Assembly: GCA_017792425.1 (NCBI GenBank)
Contig: CP051233.1
Location: 3,249,998 to 3,313,997, forward strand
DNA from: Thalassovita sp.
GTDB lineage: Bacteria; Pseudomonadota; Alphaproteobacteria; Rhodobacterales; Rhodobacteraceae
Length of the DNA stretch: 64,000 nt
Reading direction: 5' to 3'
Every line of letters begins with the position of its first letter. Position 1 is the stretch's first letter. Of the stretch, positions 1-8,217 are shown piece after piece. The notes below the pieces were generated by a model. The model ran no database searches. It saw only the letters and a list, made by a program, of their open reading frames with translations, and was not told where the DNA came from. A program made the position numbers and the translations under genes.

Positions 1-2
1 CC

Positions 3-1490
3 GCAATCGACCTTGCCCAACAGGGTATCGAGGTCGTTGTCGTCGATGACAACGATAAGGTCAGCTTTGGCAGCCGTGCGGTCTGCTATGCCAAGCGCCC
101 GCTGGAAATTCTTGAACGCCTGGGCTGCGGTCAGCCGATGGTGGACAAGGGTGTGGAGTGGAACATCGGCAAGGTGTTCTTTGACCAGCGCAAGGTCTAT
201 GAATTCAACCTGTTGCCCGAAGGCGGCCACCGCTTTCCGGCCTTCATCAACCTGCAGCAATACTACTTCGAAGAATACATGGTGAACCGCGTCCGCGAGT
301 TGCAGACCGAAGGCGCGCCGATTGAACTGCGCGGCAACACCAAGTGCCTGTCGGTCGAGGACAAGGGCGATCACGTCAACGTTCTGCTGGACACCCCCGA
401 AGGCGAATACCGGATCGAGGCTGATTGGCTAATCGCCTGTGACGGCGCTGGCAGCCCGATCCGCGCGATGATGGGGCTGGATTTCGTCGGCCGCGTGTTC
501 GAGGACAACTTCCTGATCGCGGACGTGATCATGGAGGCCGACTTTCCGACAGAGCGTTGGTTCTGGTTCGACCCGCCCTTCAACCGTGGCCAGTCCGCCC
601 TGCTGCACAAGCAGCCTGATGGCGTCTGGCGGATCGACCTGCAACTGGGCTGGGACATCGACAAAGAGAAGGAAAAGAAGCCCGAAAACGTCATCCCCCG
701 CCTGAAGGCCATGCTGGGCGAGGATGTGAAATTCGAGCTGGAGTGGGTTTCGATCTACACCTTCCAGTGCCGCCGGATGGAAAAATTCCGCCACAACCGC
801 GTGATCTTTGCCGGGGACGCCGCCCACCAGGTCAGCCCGTTTGGCGCACGCGGGGCCAACAGCGGCCTTCAGGACACTGACAACCTGATCTGGAAACTCA
901 AACTGGTGATCGACGGAAAAGCACCGGATTCTCTGCTGGAAACCTATGATTTGGAACGGGTTTACGGCGCGGATGAAAACATCCTGAACTCCTCGCGCTC
1001 GACCGATTTCATCACGCCGAAGTCGGAAATCAGCCGCGTGTTCCGCAATGCGGTGCTGGACCTGAGCGAACACCACGATTTCGCCCGTCCGCTGGTGAAC
1101 TCTGGTCGCCTGTCAGTGCCCTGCACCTATGACGGATCCCCCCTGAACAACGCAGACCTGCTGGACGGTCCCACCCGGAGCCGCCCCGGTTCGCCCTGCG
1201 CCGATGTTCCGCTGAACGGCGGCTATCTGCTGGATAAGCTGGGTGATCGGTTCACCCTGATGACGATCAACGTGGACGCCCCCGCAATGCTGGACGTGGA
1301 CGGGGTGGAGATCACCAACCTTGCCCTGACCAGTGAGGGGGCCGATCCGGCGCTGTCTGAACGCTACCTTGGGTGCGCTTCGGGCGCCGTTTACCTGATC
1401 CGCCCGGATCAGCATGTCGCCGCCCGCTGGGGCCGCTACGATGAAACCGCTGTCCGCGCCGCCCTGCGCCGCGCCATTGGCAAGGAGTAA
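3..1490 (+). CDS. FAD-dependent aromatic-ring monooxygenase (5' end outside window)
   Basis: Class A flavoprotein monooxygenase of the MhpA/PobA type (FAD_binding_3 family), expected to hydroxylate an aromatic or related substrate with NAD(P)H and O2 in the cytoplasm. About 495 codons are visible. The frame is open from base 3, so the GxGxxG dinucleotide-binding start lies upstream of the window. Seen: the second Rossmann strand (VVVVDDNDKVSFGSRA) near the edge, the DG motif (CDGAGSPIRAMMGL), and the GD motif (FAGDAAHQVSPFGARG) that contacts FAD ribityl. The C-terminal region resembles the thioredoxin-like tail of phenol-hydroxylase relatives. A DUF2783 gene follows after 4 bp, a pairing I associate with Rhodobacterales aromatic catabolism. 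The substrate cannot be named from sequence. Confidence 0.85.
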   Translation, partial: AIDLAQQGIEVVVVDDNDKVSFGSRAVCYAKRPLEILERLGCGQPMVDKGVEWNIGKVFFDQRKVYEFNLLPEGGHRFPAFINLQQYYFEEYMVNRVRELQTEGAPIELRGNTKCLSVEDKGDHVNVLLDTPEGEYRIEADWLIACDGAGSPIRAMMGLDFVGRVFEDNFLIADVIMEADFPTERWFWFDPPFNRGQSALLHKQPDGVWRIDLQLGWDIDKEKEKKPENVIPRLKAMLGEDVKFELEWVSIYTFQCRRMEKFRHNRVIFAGDAAHQVSPFGARGANSGLQDTDNLIWKLKLVIDGKAPDSLLETYDLERVYGADENILNSSRSTDFITPKSEISRVFRNAVLDLSEHHDFARPLVNSGRLSVPCTYDGSPLNNADLLDGPTRSRPGSPCADVPLNGGYLLDKLGDRFTLMTINVDAPAMLDVDGVEITNLALTSEGADPALSERYLGCASGAVYLIRPDQHVAARWGRYDETAVRAALRRAIGKE

Positions 1491-1494
1491 CCCG

Positions 1495-1695
1495 ATGCCC
1501 GTGAATCTGACCCCGAATATCGCGAAAGCCGATGATTTCTATGCCGAACTTCTGGCCACCCACGAAGGGTTGACCAAGGCCGAAAGCGACGCGCTGAACG
1601 CCCGGCTGATCCTGATCCTGGCCAATCACATCGGCGACCGCGAGGTGCTGTCCGCTGCGCTGACCACCGCCAGGGACACCGCCCACAAGGGCTGA
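1495..1695 (+). CDS. DUF2783-like small protein
   Basis: A 66-residue protein starting at the ATG 4 bp after the monooxygenase stop, so almost certainly co-transcribed and translationally coupled. Sequence begins MPVNLTPNIAKADDFYAELL and contains LNARLILILANHIGD, the helical pattern I recognise as DUF2783, a family often found beside FAD-dependent hydroxylases. No signal peptide, membrane segment or catalytic motif is visible. A structural or accessory role to the monooxygenase is inferred from position only. The family assignment is from memory of the pattern and could be wrong; the gene itself is well supported by spacing and by the terminator that follows. Confidence 0.7.
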   Translation: MPVNLTPNIAKADDFYAELLATHEGLTKAESDALNARLILILANHIGDREVLSAALTTARDTAHKG

Positions 1696-1709
1696 GCCGC
1701 TGAAACCCC

Positions 1710-1745
1710 GACCGCCCCGGCGCTGCACAGCTGACCGGGGCGGTC
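1710..1745 (+). terminator. Rho-independent terminator after the monooxygenase operon
   Basis: An 11-bp perfect stem (1710-1720 GACCGCCCCGG with 1735-1745) with a 14-nt loop lies 14 nt after the DUF2783 stop and is followed by a short T-rich stretch (GCTTTGTG). The T-run is weak, but the stem is strong and correctly placed. Confidence 0.65.
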
Positions 1746-1811
1746 GCTTTGTGATGACAGACCGCGGTTTTGTGGTGTACTGAACAGGCGCCACCAACCC
1801 GAGGCCAAATC

Positions 1812-2579
1812 ATGCCAGCACCTAAAAACCATTTCAAATCAGCACTTTCCGCAGGCCAAATGCAATACGGTTGCTGGTCAGGCTTTGCAGATCCCTTCGC
1901 CATAGAGGTGCTGGGCACCGCCGGGTTTGACTGGATCGTGGTCGATGGGGAACATGCGGCGAACGATATCCGGTCCATCATGTTTCAGCTTCAGGCCTTG
2001 CAGGGGTCGGGGTCTCACCCCGTGGTGCGCGTCCCGATCGGAGAGGATTGGCTGATCAAGCAGGTGCTGGATGTCGGCGCGCAAACGGTGCTGGTTCCGA
2101 TGGTGGAAAGCGCCGATCAAGCCCGTCAACTGGTGCGTGCCGTGCGCTATCCGCCTGATGGCATACGCGGGGTCGGGGCGGCGATGGCGCGGGCCTCGCG
2201 CTTTGGCGGGATTCCGGACTACACGAGGACGGCCAATGACGAAATCTGCCTGCTGGTGCAGGTGGAAACCAGAAAAGGTGTTGATTCCATTGATGAAATC
2301 CTGAAGGTTCAGGGCGTGGACGGTGTCTTTGTCGGGCCTGCGGACTTGTCAGCGAACCTGGGCCACCCAGGCGATTCCGACCACCCCGAAGTACGCGCCG
2401 TGATCAAGGATTGCCTGAGCCGGATCGCTGCGTCGGACAAGGCAGCGGGAATCCTGTCACCGGATGACGCGGTTGCCGCCGAATACCGTGACTGGGGGGC
2501 ACAGTTCCTTGCAGTCGGGCTGGATGTCTCCATGCTGGCGCAGGCCGCCCGGGCCAAGGTCGCCACCTGGAAGGGCTGA
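1812..2579 (+). CDS. HpcH/HpaI family aldolase (2-keto-3-deoxy acid type)
   Basis: A 255-residue class II aldolase of the HpaI/GarL/RhmA family, which cleaves 2-oxo-3-deoxy (or 4-hydroxy-2-oxo) acids to pyruvate and an aldehyde using a divalent metal. Seen: IVVDGEHAAND (the conserved E-H around the active site), LVPMVESADQARQLVRAVRYPPDGIRG, a metal-binding VQVETRKGVDSIDEI segment and GVFVGPADLSANLG. Length matches the family (about 250-270). The start is the ATG at 1812; upstream codons in frame lack family similarity. It lies beyond a terminator and so has its own promoter. Proximity to an aromatic monooxygenase suggests a ring-cleavage-product aldolase, but a sugar-acid role is equally possible. 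Confidence 0.85.
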   Translation: MPAPKNHFKSALSAGQMQYGCWSGFADPFAIEVLGTAGFDWIVVDGEHAANDIRSIMFQLQALQGSGSHPVVRVPIGEDWLIKQVLDVGAQTVLVPMVESADQARQLVRAVRYPPDGIRGVGAAMARASRFGGIPDYTRTANDEICLLVQVETRKGVDSIDEILKVQGVDGVFVGPADLSANLGHPGDSDHPEVRAVIKDCLSRIAASDKAAGILSPDDAVAAEYRDWGAQFLAVGLDVSMLAQAARAKVATWKG

Positions 2580-2815
2580 CCCGGACTGCTGGAACGGCGG
2601 TTTAGGGGATCGTAAACCTGTCAAGTCGTCCGGTTGAAGCCTTCGAACGTACGATTCCCCCAGTCCGCAAACCACCCCCACCGGGCGCCCCCGCCCTGAC
2701 CCCGAAAGGGCTGCCAAAACAGCGGATCACACTTCCCGCGAATTCTTTCGACGGAGTCAAATTGCTGCTTGCAACAGCGCATCGCTTTGCCTAAACACCG
2801 GCTCACGCCAAGGCT

Positions 2816-2890
2816 GGCCCGTTCGTCTATCGGTTAGGACGCCAGGTTTTCAACCTGGAAAGAGGGGTTCGATTCCCCTACGGGCTGCCA
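2816..2890 (+). tRNA. tRNA-Glu (TTC)
   Basis: 75 nt including encoded CCA. Acceptor arms GGCCCGT / ACGGGCT pair (with one G-T), the anticodon stem CCAGG/CCTGG encloses TTTTCAA giving anticodon TTC, and the T arm is GGGGTTCGATTCCCC. The 236 bp upstream, back to the aldolase stop, hold no gene that I can support. Confidence 0.96.
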
Positions 2891-2955
2891 CCTTTTCCCT
2901 ACTGTTCACTGGTTTCCCTACGCGACTGCGCGGTGCGTTGTCGGGTGTGGTTTGG

Positions 2956-3150
2956 TCACCGGCTGGCCAGCAGGAAATAGAGCGGCATGCCCAGGGTGAG
3001 GTTGAAGGGAAAGGTCACGCCCAGGGCAACGACGGGCAGAGGCCGGTCTTGGCCTGCGGCACGCCATTCGTATGGCAGCGGGGACGGCGATGCAGGAAGC
3101 CGAAGCGCTGAGCACCATCACCAGGTACGTGCCGGACCCGCGACCGGGCA
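2956..3150 (-). pseudogene. C-terminal remnant of an SbtA-like (DUF897) bicarbonate permease
   Basis: Three short pieces in three different minus-strand frames join into one recognisable protein end: YLVMVLSASASCIAVPAAIRMA (about 3063-3130), then VPQAKTGL, then LPVVALGVTFPFNLTLGMPL followed by YFLLASR and TGA at 2956-2958. SbtA-family sodium/bicarbonate symporters end with just this order: a GSASYIAxPAA helix, a polar link containing P-x-A-N/K, then a VTFPFN helix. Two frameshifts and absence of the rest of the gene (normally over 300 residues) make it a dead fragment. It abuts tRNA-Glu. The right boundary is approximate. Family recognition is by eye. Confidence 0.65.
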
Positions 3151-3212
3151 GCACGGTGCTGGTGGAAATCCTGCAAGGCACCGCACGGGACTCCTGTCAC
3201 CGCAAGGCGCAC

Positions 3213-3237
3213 GAAAAAACGGCCCGGGGGCCGTTTC
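3213..3237 (-). terminator. Terminator of the pagL-like gene
   Basis: Perfect inverted repeat 3217-3236 (AAACGGCCC...GGGCCGTTT type), followed on the minus strand by a run of six T. It sits 26 nt beyond the deacylase stop codon. Confidence 0.8.
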
Positions 3238-3262
3238 CTGTGTTCCGGGTCTGTCTGCGCCG

Positions 3263-3775
3263 TTATTGCAGCGGGAAACTGACGCGCAGTTGCACGGTTT
3301 CCAGACCGGGATTCACGCTGTCGATCCCGGCGTTCGAACGGTGATCATAGGACAGGCCGATCCGCACGCCCTTGGGGGTCTGGTAGCCGATTTCGATGCC
3401 CGAGCGAAATTCGATAGGTGACCCGAGGTCCGGGCCATCGCCTTGGGCATAAAGGCCGGGCATCAGGTGCAATTGCAGATAGGCGCGTTCATCCGCGAAT
3501 TGCGCGGTCCAAGTGGCGCCGATCCCAACCCAGGCGTCGCCGTCATCGGTGACCGACAGGCCCGCGACCGGCTGGAACGGGCCGTACATGCGGCCGAAAT
3601 CATAGCGCAGATACGCCTCGTTGCCGATGCTGTTTTCCTGAAACTGGACATCCCCGCCGGACAGGGCGAAGCGCGCCGGCGCCTGTTCCTGCGCCAGACA
3701 CCCGGTTTGGCAATGGTTCAGTTTCATGTCGGTCAGACCGGCCAACAGGAACAGCACCGCAAAAGTTCCGTCCAT
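3263..3775 (-). CDS. PagL-like lipid A 3-O-deacylase (acyloxyacyl hydrolase family)
   Basis: A 170-residue outer-membrane beta-barrel enzyme of the PagL family, which removes the 3-O acyl chain from lipid A. The C-terminal part carries YDHRSNAGI...NPGLETVQLRVSFPL. H145, S147 and E159 match the His-x-Ser plus Glu triad of Pseudomonas PagL (H126/S128/E140) with identical spacing, and the last residue region ends in aromatic/hydrophobic alternation as barrels do. The start at 3775 is preceded by a good GGAGG ribosome site. The N-terminus is hydrophobic with Cys residues and is probably a signal sequence, although it has few positive charges. Likely role: outer-membrane lipid A remodelling. Monocistronic, with its own terminator. 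Confidence 0.8.
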   Translation of the reverse strand: MDGTFAVLFLLAGLTDMKLNHCQTGCLAQEQAPARFALSGGDVQFQENSIGNEAYLRYDFGRMYGPFQPVAGLSVTDDGDAWVGIGATWTAQFADERAYLQLHLMPGLYAQGDGPDLGSPIEFRSGIEIGYQTPKGVRIGLSYDHRSNAGIDSVNPGLETVQLRVSFPLQ

Positions 3776-3885
3776 CGCTTCCTCCGTAGATTGGTCAGGG
3801 AATGGCTATACGAGGGTTGACGGTTTGTCACCCACCCAACGCAAGCTTGGTGCGAACTGTGCCATTTTCACCTGCGGGACGATGG

Positions 3886-4269
3886 TCAGGGCAGCGCGTT
3901 CCAGATCACCCGGATTTCATCCGCCAGCGTCATCGCGTCAAAGGGTTTGGAGATGACGGCGTTGGCACCCTGGGCCATCAGTGCCTCGTGTTCCTGGATC
4001 TGGGCGCGGGCGGTCATGAAAATCGCGGGCATGGCACCAAAGCCCGGCAACGCCCGCAGCGCCGTCAGGGTTTCGACGCCGTCCATGTCCGGCATGGTCA
4101 TGTCCAGCAACAGAAGGTCCGGGGCGATATCCGCCGCGCGGGTCAGTGCCTCTGTTCCGGTTTCACATTGAACGACGGTCAGGCCGCCGATCACCTCGAG
4201 CGCGAGGCGCGCGATTTCACGGATGTCGGGATCGTCCTCGACATGCAGAATGCTGGGCAGGGCTGTCAT
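3886..4269 (-). CDS. Single-domain response regulator (CheY-like)
   Basis: 127 residues, a receiver domain with no output domain. Seen: the acidic pair E11-D12 (HVEDDPD), phospho-acceptor D56 (LLLLDMTMPDMDG), T86 (FMTARA) and K108 (ISKPFD). The start is the ATG at 4269, preceded by GAGGGGA. It lies 85 bp downstream of the histidine kinase on the same strand and is probably its partner. With no DNA-binding domain it should act by protein contact, in a phosphorelay or on a motility or stress protein. The target is unknown. Confidence 0.88.
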   Translation of the reverse strand: MTALPSILHVEDDPDIREIARLALEVIGGLTVVQCETGTEALTRAADIAPDLLLLDMTMPDMDGVETLTALRALPGFGAMPAIFMTARAQIQEHEALMAQGANAVISKPFDAMTLADEIRVIWNALP

Positions 4270-4354
4270 GATCCCCTCTACTCTTTGGCCAAATTCCAAG
4301 CGCGGCCGCAGCAGGGCCGCACCAATTCTTGCTCTGCCGGACCTGACGGAAGGG

Positions 4355-5710
4355 TCAGGCCGCCGCTTCCTCTGCCTGGTCCGCCTTGGGCAGGCTGAAG
4401 AAGAAGGTGGATCCGTCCCCGGGACGGGAGTTGAACCCGATCGAGCCGCTGTGCGCCTCGACGATACGTTTGGCGATACTTAGCCCCAGGCCCGAGCTGG
4501 CGACCTTGCGTTGGACCTGCGGGCCCTGAAGGTAGGGTTCGAACAGGTTTTCCTGCAGCGCCTCGGGGATACCGGGGCCAGCGTCACGGATGTTGACGCG
4601 CAACCGGTCCTGGGATTCGTCGATGCTGATGCTGACGGTAGAGCCGGGTTCGGAGAACTTGATGGCGTTGGACAGCAGGTTCGCCATGACCTGCAGCAGG
4701 CGGGACCGGTCTGCCATGACCAGCGCGCCGGTGCCGTCGGTGCGGGCGTCAACGGTGACGTCGAACTGGCGGGCATAGCCCAGCATATCCTGCACGGCGT
4801 CTGCGACCAGTGCGTTCAGGCGCACAGGTTCCAGTTCGCAGTTCATCTTGCCCGCGTCCATCTTTTCCAGGTCAAGAATGTCGTTGGTCAGGCGCAAGAG
4901 CCGGTCCACGTTGCGCTGCGCAACGCCCAGGGTCATGGTGGCGGGGCTGGACAGTTCCCCCAGCTTGCCAGAAGCGATGAGGTCCACCGCCCCCTTGATA
5001 GAGGTCAGCGGGGTGCGCATTTCGTGGCTGAGCGTTGCGACGTAATCGGCCTGGGCGCGGGCCTCGGTGGCGCGGTTGGTGACATCGCGCAGGATGGCCA
5101 TGAAATGCTCGGCCTCATCGCCTTCGCGGATCAGCTTCAGCGTCAGTTCCAGCGGCGTATCCTCGACCGTCAGTTCAAAGACGATGGAATCCAGGCTGGA
5201 GCGTTGCAGGTTGCGGGCGGCGTCGATCACGACCTGGCGGTTACGTTCGGGCAGAATTTCGGGAAAGCGCAGGGCGGATTTCTGCTTTGGCAGGGTCTTG
5301 ACCCGTTTTTCGGCACGGGCGTTCAGGAAGGACAGTTCGAATGTTTCCGGGTCGAACACGAACACCTCGTCCAGCAGGGCGGTGAAGGCACCTTGCAGCA
5401 GGCGGTGGGATTGCGCGCCTTCTGTGGCGGGGGCCGGGCTGGCCTTGGGCGCGGCAACCTGGCTGACGGTTTCGCGCAGGCCGGACAGGCTGTTGCGACG
5501 ACGACCGGCAGCGGCGGTGGGGTGGCTGGCGGGTTGGCCGGTGCCGCCATCCGCGATGAACGGGCGCGGCGGAACAAAGGCGCGGACGGACAGAACGGCA
5601 GAGAACAGCAGCAGGATACCCGTTGTCGGGGAGATTTCGAACGGCAGGACAGAGGCTGTCTGAATGACCCCGTCCAATGCTTCAAAACCGATACTCTCCG
5701 CACTCGCCAT
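4355..5710 (-). CDS. Sensor histidine kinase
   Basis: 451 residues. Order: a hydrophobic segment near residues 30-45 (TTGILLLFSAVLSVRAF), a low-complexity Ala/Pro/Arg linker, a PAS-like sensing region (FVFDPETFELSFLNARAEKR onward), the HisKA box (ATLSHEMRTPLTSIKGAVDL), then HATPase_c with N box (NLLSNAIKFSEPG), G1 (RDAGPGIPEAL) and G2 (GLGLSIAKRIVEAHSG). The start was placed at the ATG at 5710 (MASAESIGF), because the residues of the longer reading upstream look non-coding. Transcribed toward the single-domain response regulator 85 bp downstream. The signal sensed is not evident; only one weak membrane segment is seen, so sensing is probably cytoplasmic. Confidence 0.9.
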   Translation of the reverse strand: MASAESIGFEALDGVIQTASVLPFEISPTTGILLLFSAVLSVRAFVPPRPFIADGGTGQPASHPTAAAGRRRNSLSGLRETVSQVAAPKASPAPATEGAQSHRLLQGAFTALLDEVFVFDPETFELSFLNARAEKRVKTLPKQKSALRFPEILPERNRQVVIDAARNLQRSSLDSIVFELTVEDTPLELTLKLIREGDEAEHFMAILRDVTNRATEARAQADYVATLSHEMRTPLTSIKGAVDLIASGKLGELSSPATMTLGVAQRNVDRLLRLTNDILDLEKMDAGKMNCELEPVRLNALVADAVQDMLGYARQFDVTVDARTDGTGALVMADRSRLLQVMANLLSNAIKFSEPGSTVSISIDESQDRLRVNIRDAGPGIPEALQENLFEPYLQGPQVQRKVASSGLGLSIAKRIVEAHSGSIGFNSRPGDGSTFFFSLPKADQAEEAAA

Positions 5711-6103
5711 TGGTAAAATCCTTATTTGCAACAACTGACCGATCCAGAAATTGAATCGTATATTGCGTGACTGCCCCGCCAAACTGGTTGGTCAGCGTGT
5801 CGTTTTTCGGGTTCGAGTTCGGCCATTTTAAGGCAAAGTGTAAACAAACCCCTTATTCGCAAGGGGTTCGGGGGCTATGATTTAGGGCGCAATTAATTGC
5901 TTTGTTAGCAAGAAGTTATCCGCATTTTCCAGCCCGCAAACCGAGGACGGTGCGCACCTGTGTTCAGCCTATGGGCGAACGCGCGGGCGGAGGGCGAATT
6001 ATCCGGGCGGGGCAAAGTTTCTGCGCCGCAGAATCGGGCGGCGGCGGGGTGAAATGATCAACCATAGCTTGCGCCAGTCAGGACGGATCGGTACGAACGC
6101 AGG
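5711..6103. promoter_or_regulatory. Divergent AT-rich control region between the kinase and the DedA-like gene
   Basis: 393 bp without a supported gene. It is AT-richer than its surroundings around 5820-5930. It holds an 8-bp stem-loop (AACCCCTT at 5847-5854 with AAGGGGTT at 5861-5868) and a perfect 12-bp palindrome GCAATTAATTGC (5889-5900), followed by another small inverted repeat (TTGCT...AGCAA). These look like regulator-binding or structured leader elements. No known operator is recognised. Confidence 0.4.
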
Positions 6104-6532
6104 ATGCTCGCCCTGTCCGGCCTGTTCCTTTCCGCCCTGGTGGCCGCCACGCTGGTGCCGGCGCAGTCGGAATCCGTGCTGGTGGCGCTGCTGGTCGCGG
6201 GTGGCCATCCTGTCTGGCTGCTGCTGGCGGTCGCCACCGCCGGCAACGTGCTGGGGGCGGTGCTGAACTGGGCGTTGGGGCGGTTCATGATGCGCTTTGC
6301 CAACCGCCGCTGGTTTCCGTTTTCAGCAGCGCAGATCGCCAGAGCGCAGGGCTGGTACGCCCGCTGGGGATGGTGGAGCCTGTTCGGTGCATGGCTGCCC
6401 ATCGTGGGCGATCCGCTGACCGCCGCTGCGGGGCTGATGCGGGAACCGCTGTGGCGGTTCCTGCTGGTTGTCAGCCTGTCCAAGGGCGGGCGCTATGCGG
6501 TGCTGGCCGCTGTGACGCTGCACCTGATCTGA
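6104..6532 (+). CDS. DedA/YqaA-family membrane protein
   Basis: 142 residues, almost wholly hydrophobic, matching the short YqaA branch of the DedA (SNARE-associated/VTT) superfamily, inner-membrane proteins linked to lipid flipping and envelope homeostasis. Seen: an N-terminal helix with PAQSESVL, the GNVLGAVLNWALGRF segment typical of YqaA, and W..LFGAWLPIVGDPLTAAAG, the family's re-entrant GxPxxGDxxT-like motif. A possible start is the ATG at 6104, although the ribosome site is weak. The gene ends 18 bp before the convergent ThDP enzyme gene. Confidence 0.8.
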   Translation: MLALSGLFLSALVAATLVPAQSESVLVALLVAGGHPVWLLLAVATAGNVLGAVLNWALGRFMMRFANRRWFPFSAAQIARAQGWYARWGWWSLFGAWLPIVGDPLTAAAGLMREPLWRFLLVVSLSKGGRYAVLAAVTLHLI

Positions 6533-6550
6533 ACGCGCCCGCAGGGTCGA

Positions 6551-8179
6551 TCAGATGCGCATTCGCGGCACGTCGTTGGGGTCAAGGCGCAGTTCGATCA
6601 ACAGCGGGCGATCACGGGTTTCGATGGCATGGATCGCCTGATCCAGATGTTCGTCGGACCGGACGGACACCCCCTGCCCGCCAAGCGCCGTAGCGACATC
6701 CGCGAAGCTGGGCCATTCGAACATGGCAAGGCCCGGGTCCATCTGGCGGTCCAGGAACTGGATGTGTTCTGCGCCATAGGCAGAATCGTTGGCGACAATC
6801 ACGATCAGATCCTGTTTCAGGCGCACGGCGGTGTTGAATTCGTTCACCCCGCCCATCATGAACCCACCATCGCCGGTGAACAGCACCACGGGCCGGTCAG
6901 GCGCGGCCAAGCCTGCGCCGATCGCCTCTTGCAAGCCCAGGCCGATGGAACCGAAGTTCGCCGTCACGATAAAGCTGCGCGGATCGGGGGCAGAAATGCG
7001 GCACCAGACCTCGGTCATGAAGCGCCCGCCGTCGGTTGTCAGGATGCGGTTTTTCGGCAGGGCCTGTTCCAGCCGGTCCAGCGCATGAACATAACTGACG
7101 AAGCCGTCGCCCGAAGTGCCGGGTTGGCCGGGCGGGTGGGCCGTCAGGGTTTTCATGTCCAGTTCGGCGGTAAAGCCGCTGGGGGGAATTTCAGCCTCGT
7201 CCAGCCAATAGACGATGTTGTCCGCCGTCAGCCCTGCGTCGGCCACCAGCGCCGCGTCAGGGTGAAAGTTCTTGCTGACCTCGGTCACGGTGTCATTGAC
7301 CTGCACGATGCGCTTGCCCTTCATCAGCGCGCCCTTGTCGGTGGTGAAATGGTGCAGGCTGGTGCCGAAGCAGACGATACAGTCGGCCTTGGCGATGGCG
7401 TCATAGGTGGCCGGGGTGCTGAGCGTGCCGAAGATGTCCATGTTATAGGGGTGGCCGTTGAACAGGCCCTTGGCCTTCAGCGTGGTGGCCAGCGGGGCCT
7501 GTAAACGGTCCGCCAGCCGGATCAGCCGGTCGCGCGCATCGACAGCGCCGCCACCTGCCAGGATCACGGGCCGCCGGGCCGAGGCGATCATGCCGATCGC
7601 CTGGTCCAGATCGTCGCCTTCGGGCACCATTGCGGGGGCGGAAAAGGCGGGAAAGATCACGGGGACGTGGGCCACTTCCTGCCACATGAAATCCGAGGGC
7701 ATGTTCAGCACGATAGGCCGTTTTTCCACCCGCGCGCGATAGAAGGCGTGGGCCACGTCATGCGCGGCGGTGGCGGGCGAACGCATCTGTTCGAACCCCG
7801 CGCCGGTGACCTTGACGGCTTCGCGCTGGTCGATGTTCTGCAGGTTCTGCGGATTCATCACCGGGGTGTCCCCAGCCAGCAGCACCATCGGGATATGCCC
7901 ACGCGCGCCTTCGGTCAGGGCGGTGATGCAGTTGGTCAGGGCGGGGCCATGCGTCACCGTCGCGACGCCAATCCGCCCGGACACATGCGCATAAGCCTGC
8001 GCCATCAGAACGGCGCTGCCTTCGTAGGCCACCGGAACAAACGTGCCTTTGCAGGCGCGAACGTAGTGATCCACCATGAACAGGTTGGCGTCGCCCATCA
8101 GGCCGAACATGGTGGTCACGCCGTGATCCTGCAGCGCCTGGGCGATGGATTGGAAGGCGTAGGTCTTTTCCTGGGTCAT
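6551..8179 (-). CDS. Thiamine-diphosphate-dependent enzyme (acetolactate synthase-like)
   Basis: 542 residues with the three-domain ThDP architecture: N-terminal pyrimidine-binding domain with catalytic E53 (PVAYEGSAVLMAQAYA), central domain (about 190-330), and C-terminal pyrophosphate domain with the GDG...N motif (FTGDGGFMMGGVNEFN then VIVANDSAYG). Relatives include acetolactate synthase, benzoylformate decarboxylase and sulfoacetaldehyde acetyltransferase. The sequence does not fix the reaction. It is the last gene of a minus-strand operon with a CoA-transferase, an HMG-CoA-lyase-like enzyme and a TRAP transporter, so a catabolic 2-oxo-acid decarboxylase or lyase is more likely than a biosynthetic role. 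The start at 8179 gives the expected N-terminus. Confidence 0.85.
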   Translation of the reverse strand: MTQEKTYAFQSIAQALQDHGVTTMFGLMGDANLFMVDHYVRACKGTFVPVAYEGSAVLMAQAYAHVSGRIGVATVTHGPALTNCITALTEGARGHIPMVLLAGDTPVMNPQNLQNIDQREAVKVTGAGFEQMRSPATAAHDVAHAFYRARVEKRPIVLNMPSDFMWQEVAHVPVIFPAFSAPAMVPEGDDLDQAIGMIASARRPVILAGGGAVDARDRLIRLADRLQAPLATTLKAKGLFNGHPYNMDIFGTLSTPATYDAIAKADCIVCFGTSLHHFTTDKGALMKGKRIVQVNDTVTEVSKNFHPDAALVADAGLTADNIVYWLDEAEIPPSGFTAELDMKTLTAHPPGQPGTSGDGFVSYVHALDRLEQALPKNRILTTDGGRFMTEVWCRISAPDPRSFIVTANFGSIGLGLQEAIGAGLAAPDRPVVLFTGDGGFMMGGVNEFNTAVRLKQDLIVIVANDSAYGAEHIQFLDRQMDPGLAMFEWPSFADVATALGGQGVSVRSDEHLDQAIHAIETRDRPLLIELRLDPNDVPRMRI

Positions 8180-8217
8180 GTCCTGTTCCCTGAGTCGTTC
8201 TGGCGGTCGGCCCGCCC

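Noticed and set aside
3072..3344. Plus-strand 90-residue frame across the SbtA-like remnant
   Set aside because: It is the complement of the permease fragment and the pagL 3' end; its sequence reads as shadow, and it runs through the terminator at 3213-3237.
4511..5716. Long plus-strand open frame opposite the histidine kinase
   Set aside because: It is antisense to a gene with complete HisKA and HATPase motifs; its Gln/Gly/Arg-rich product has no family pattern. High GC commonly leaves such shadow frames open.
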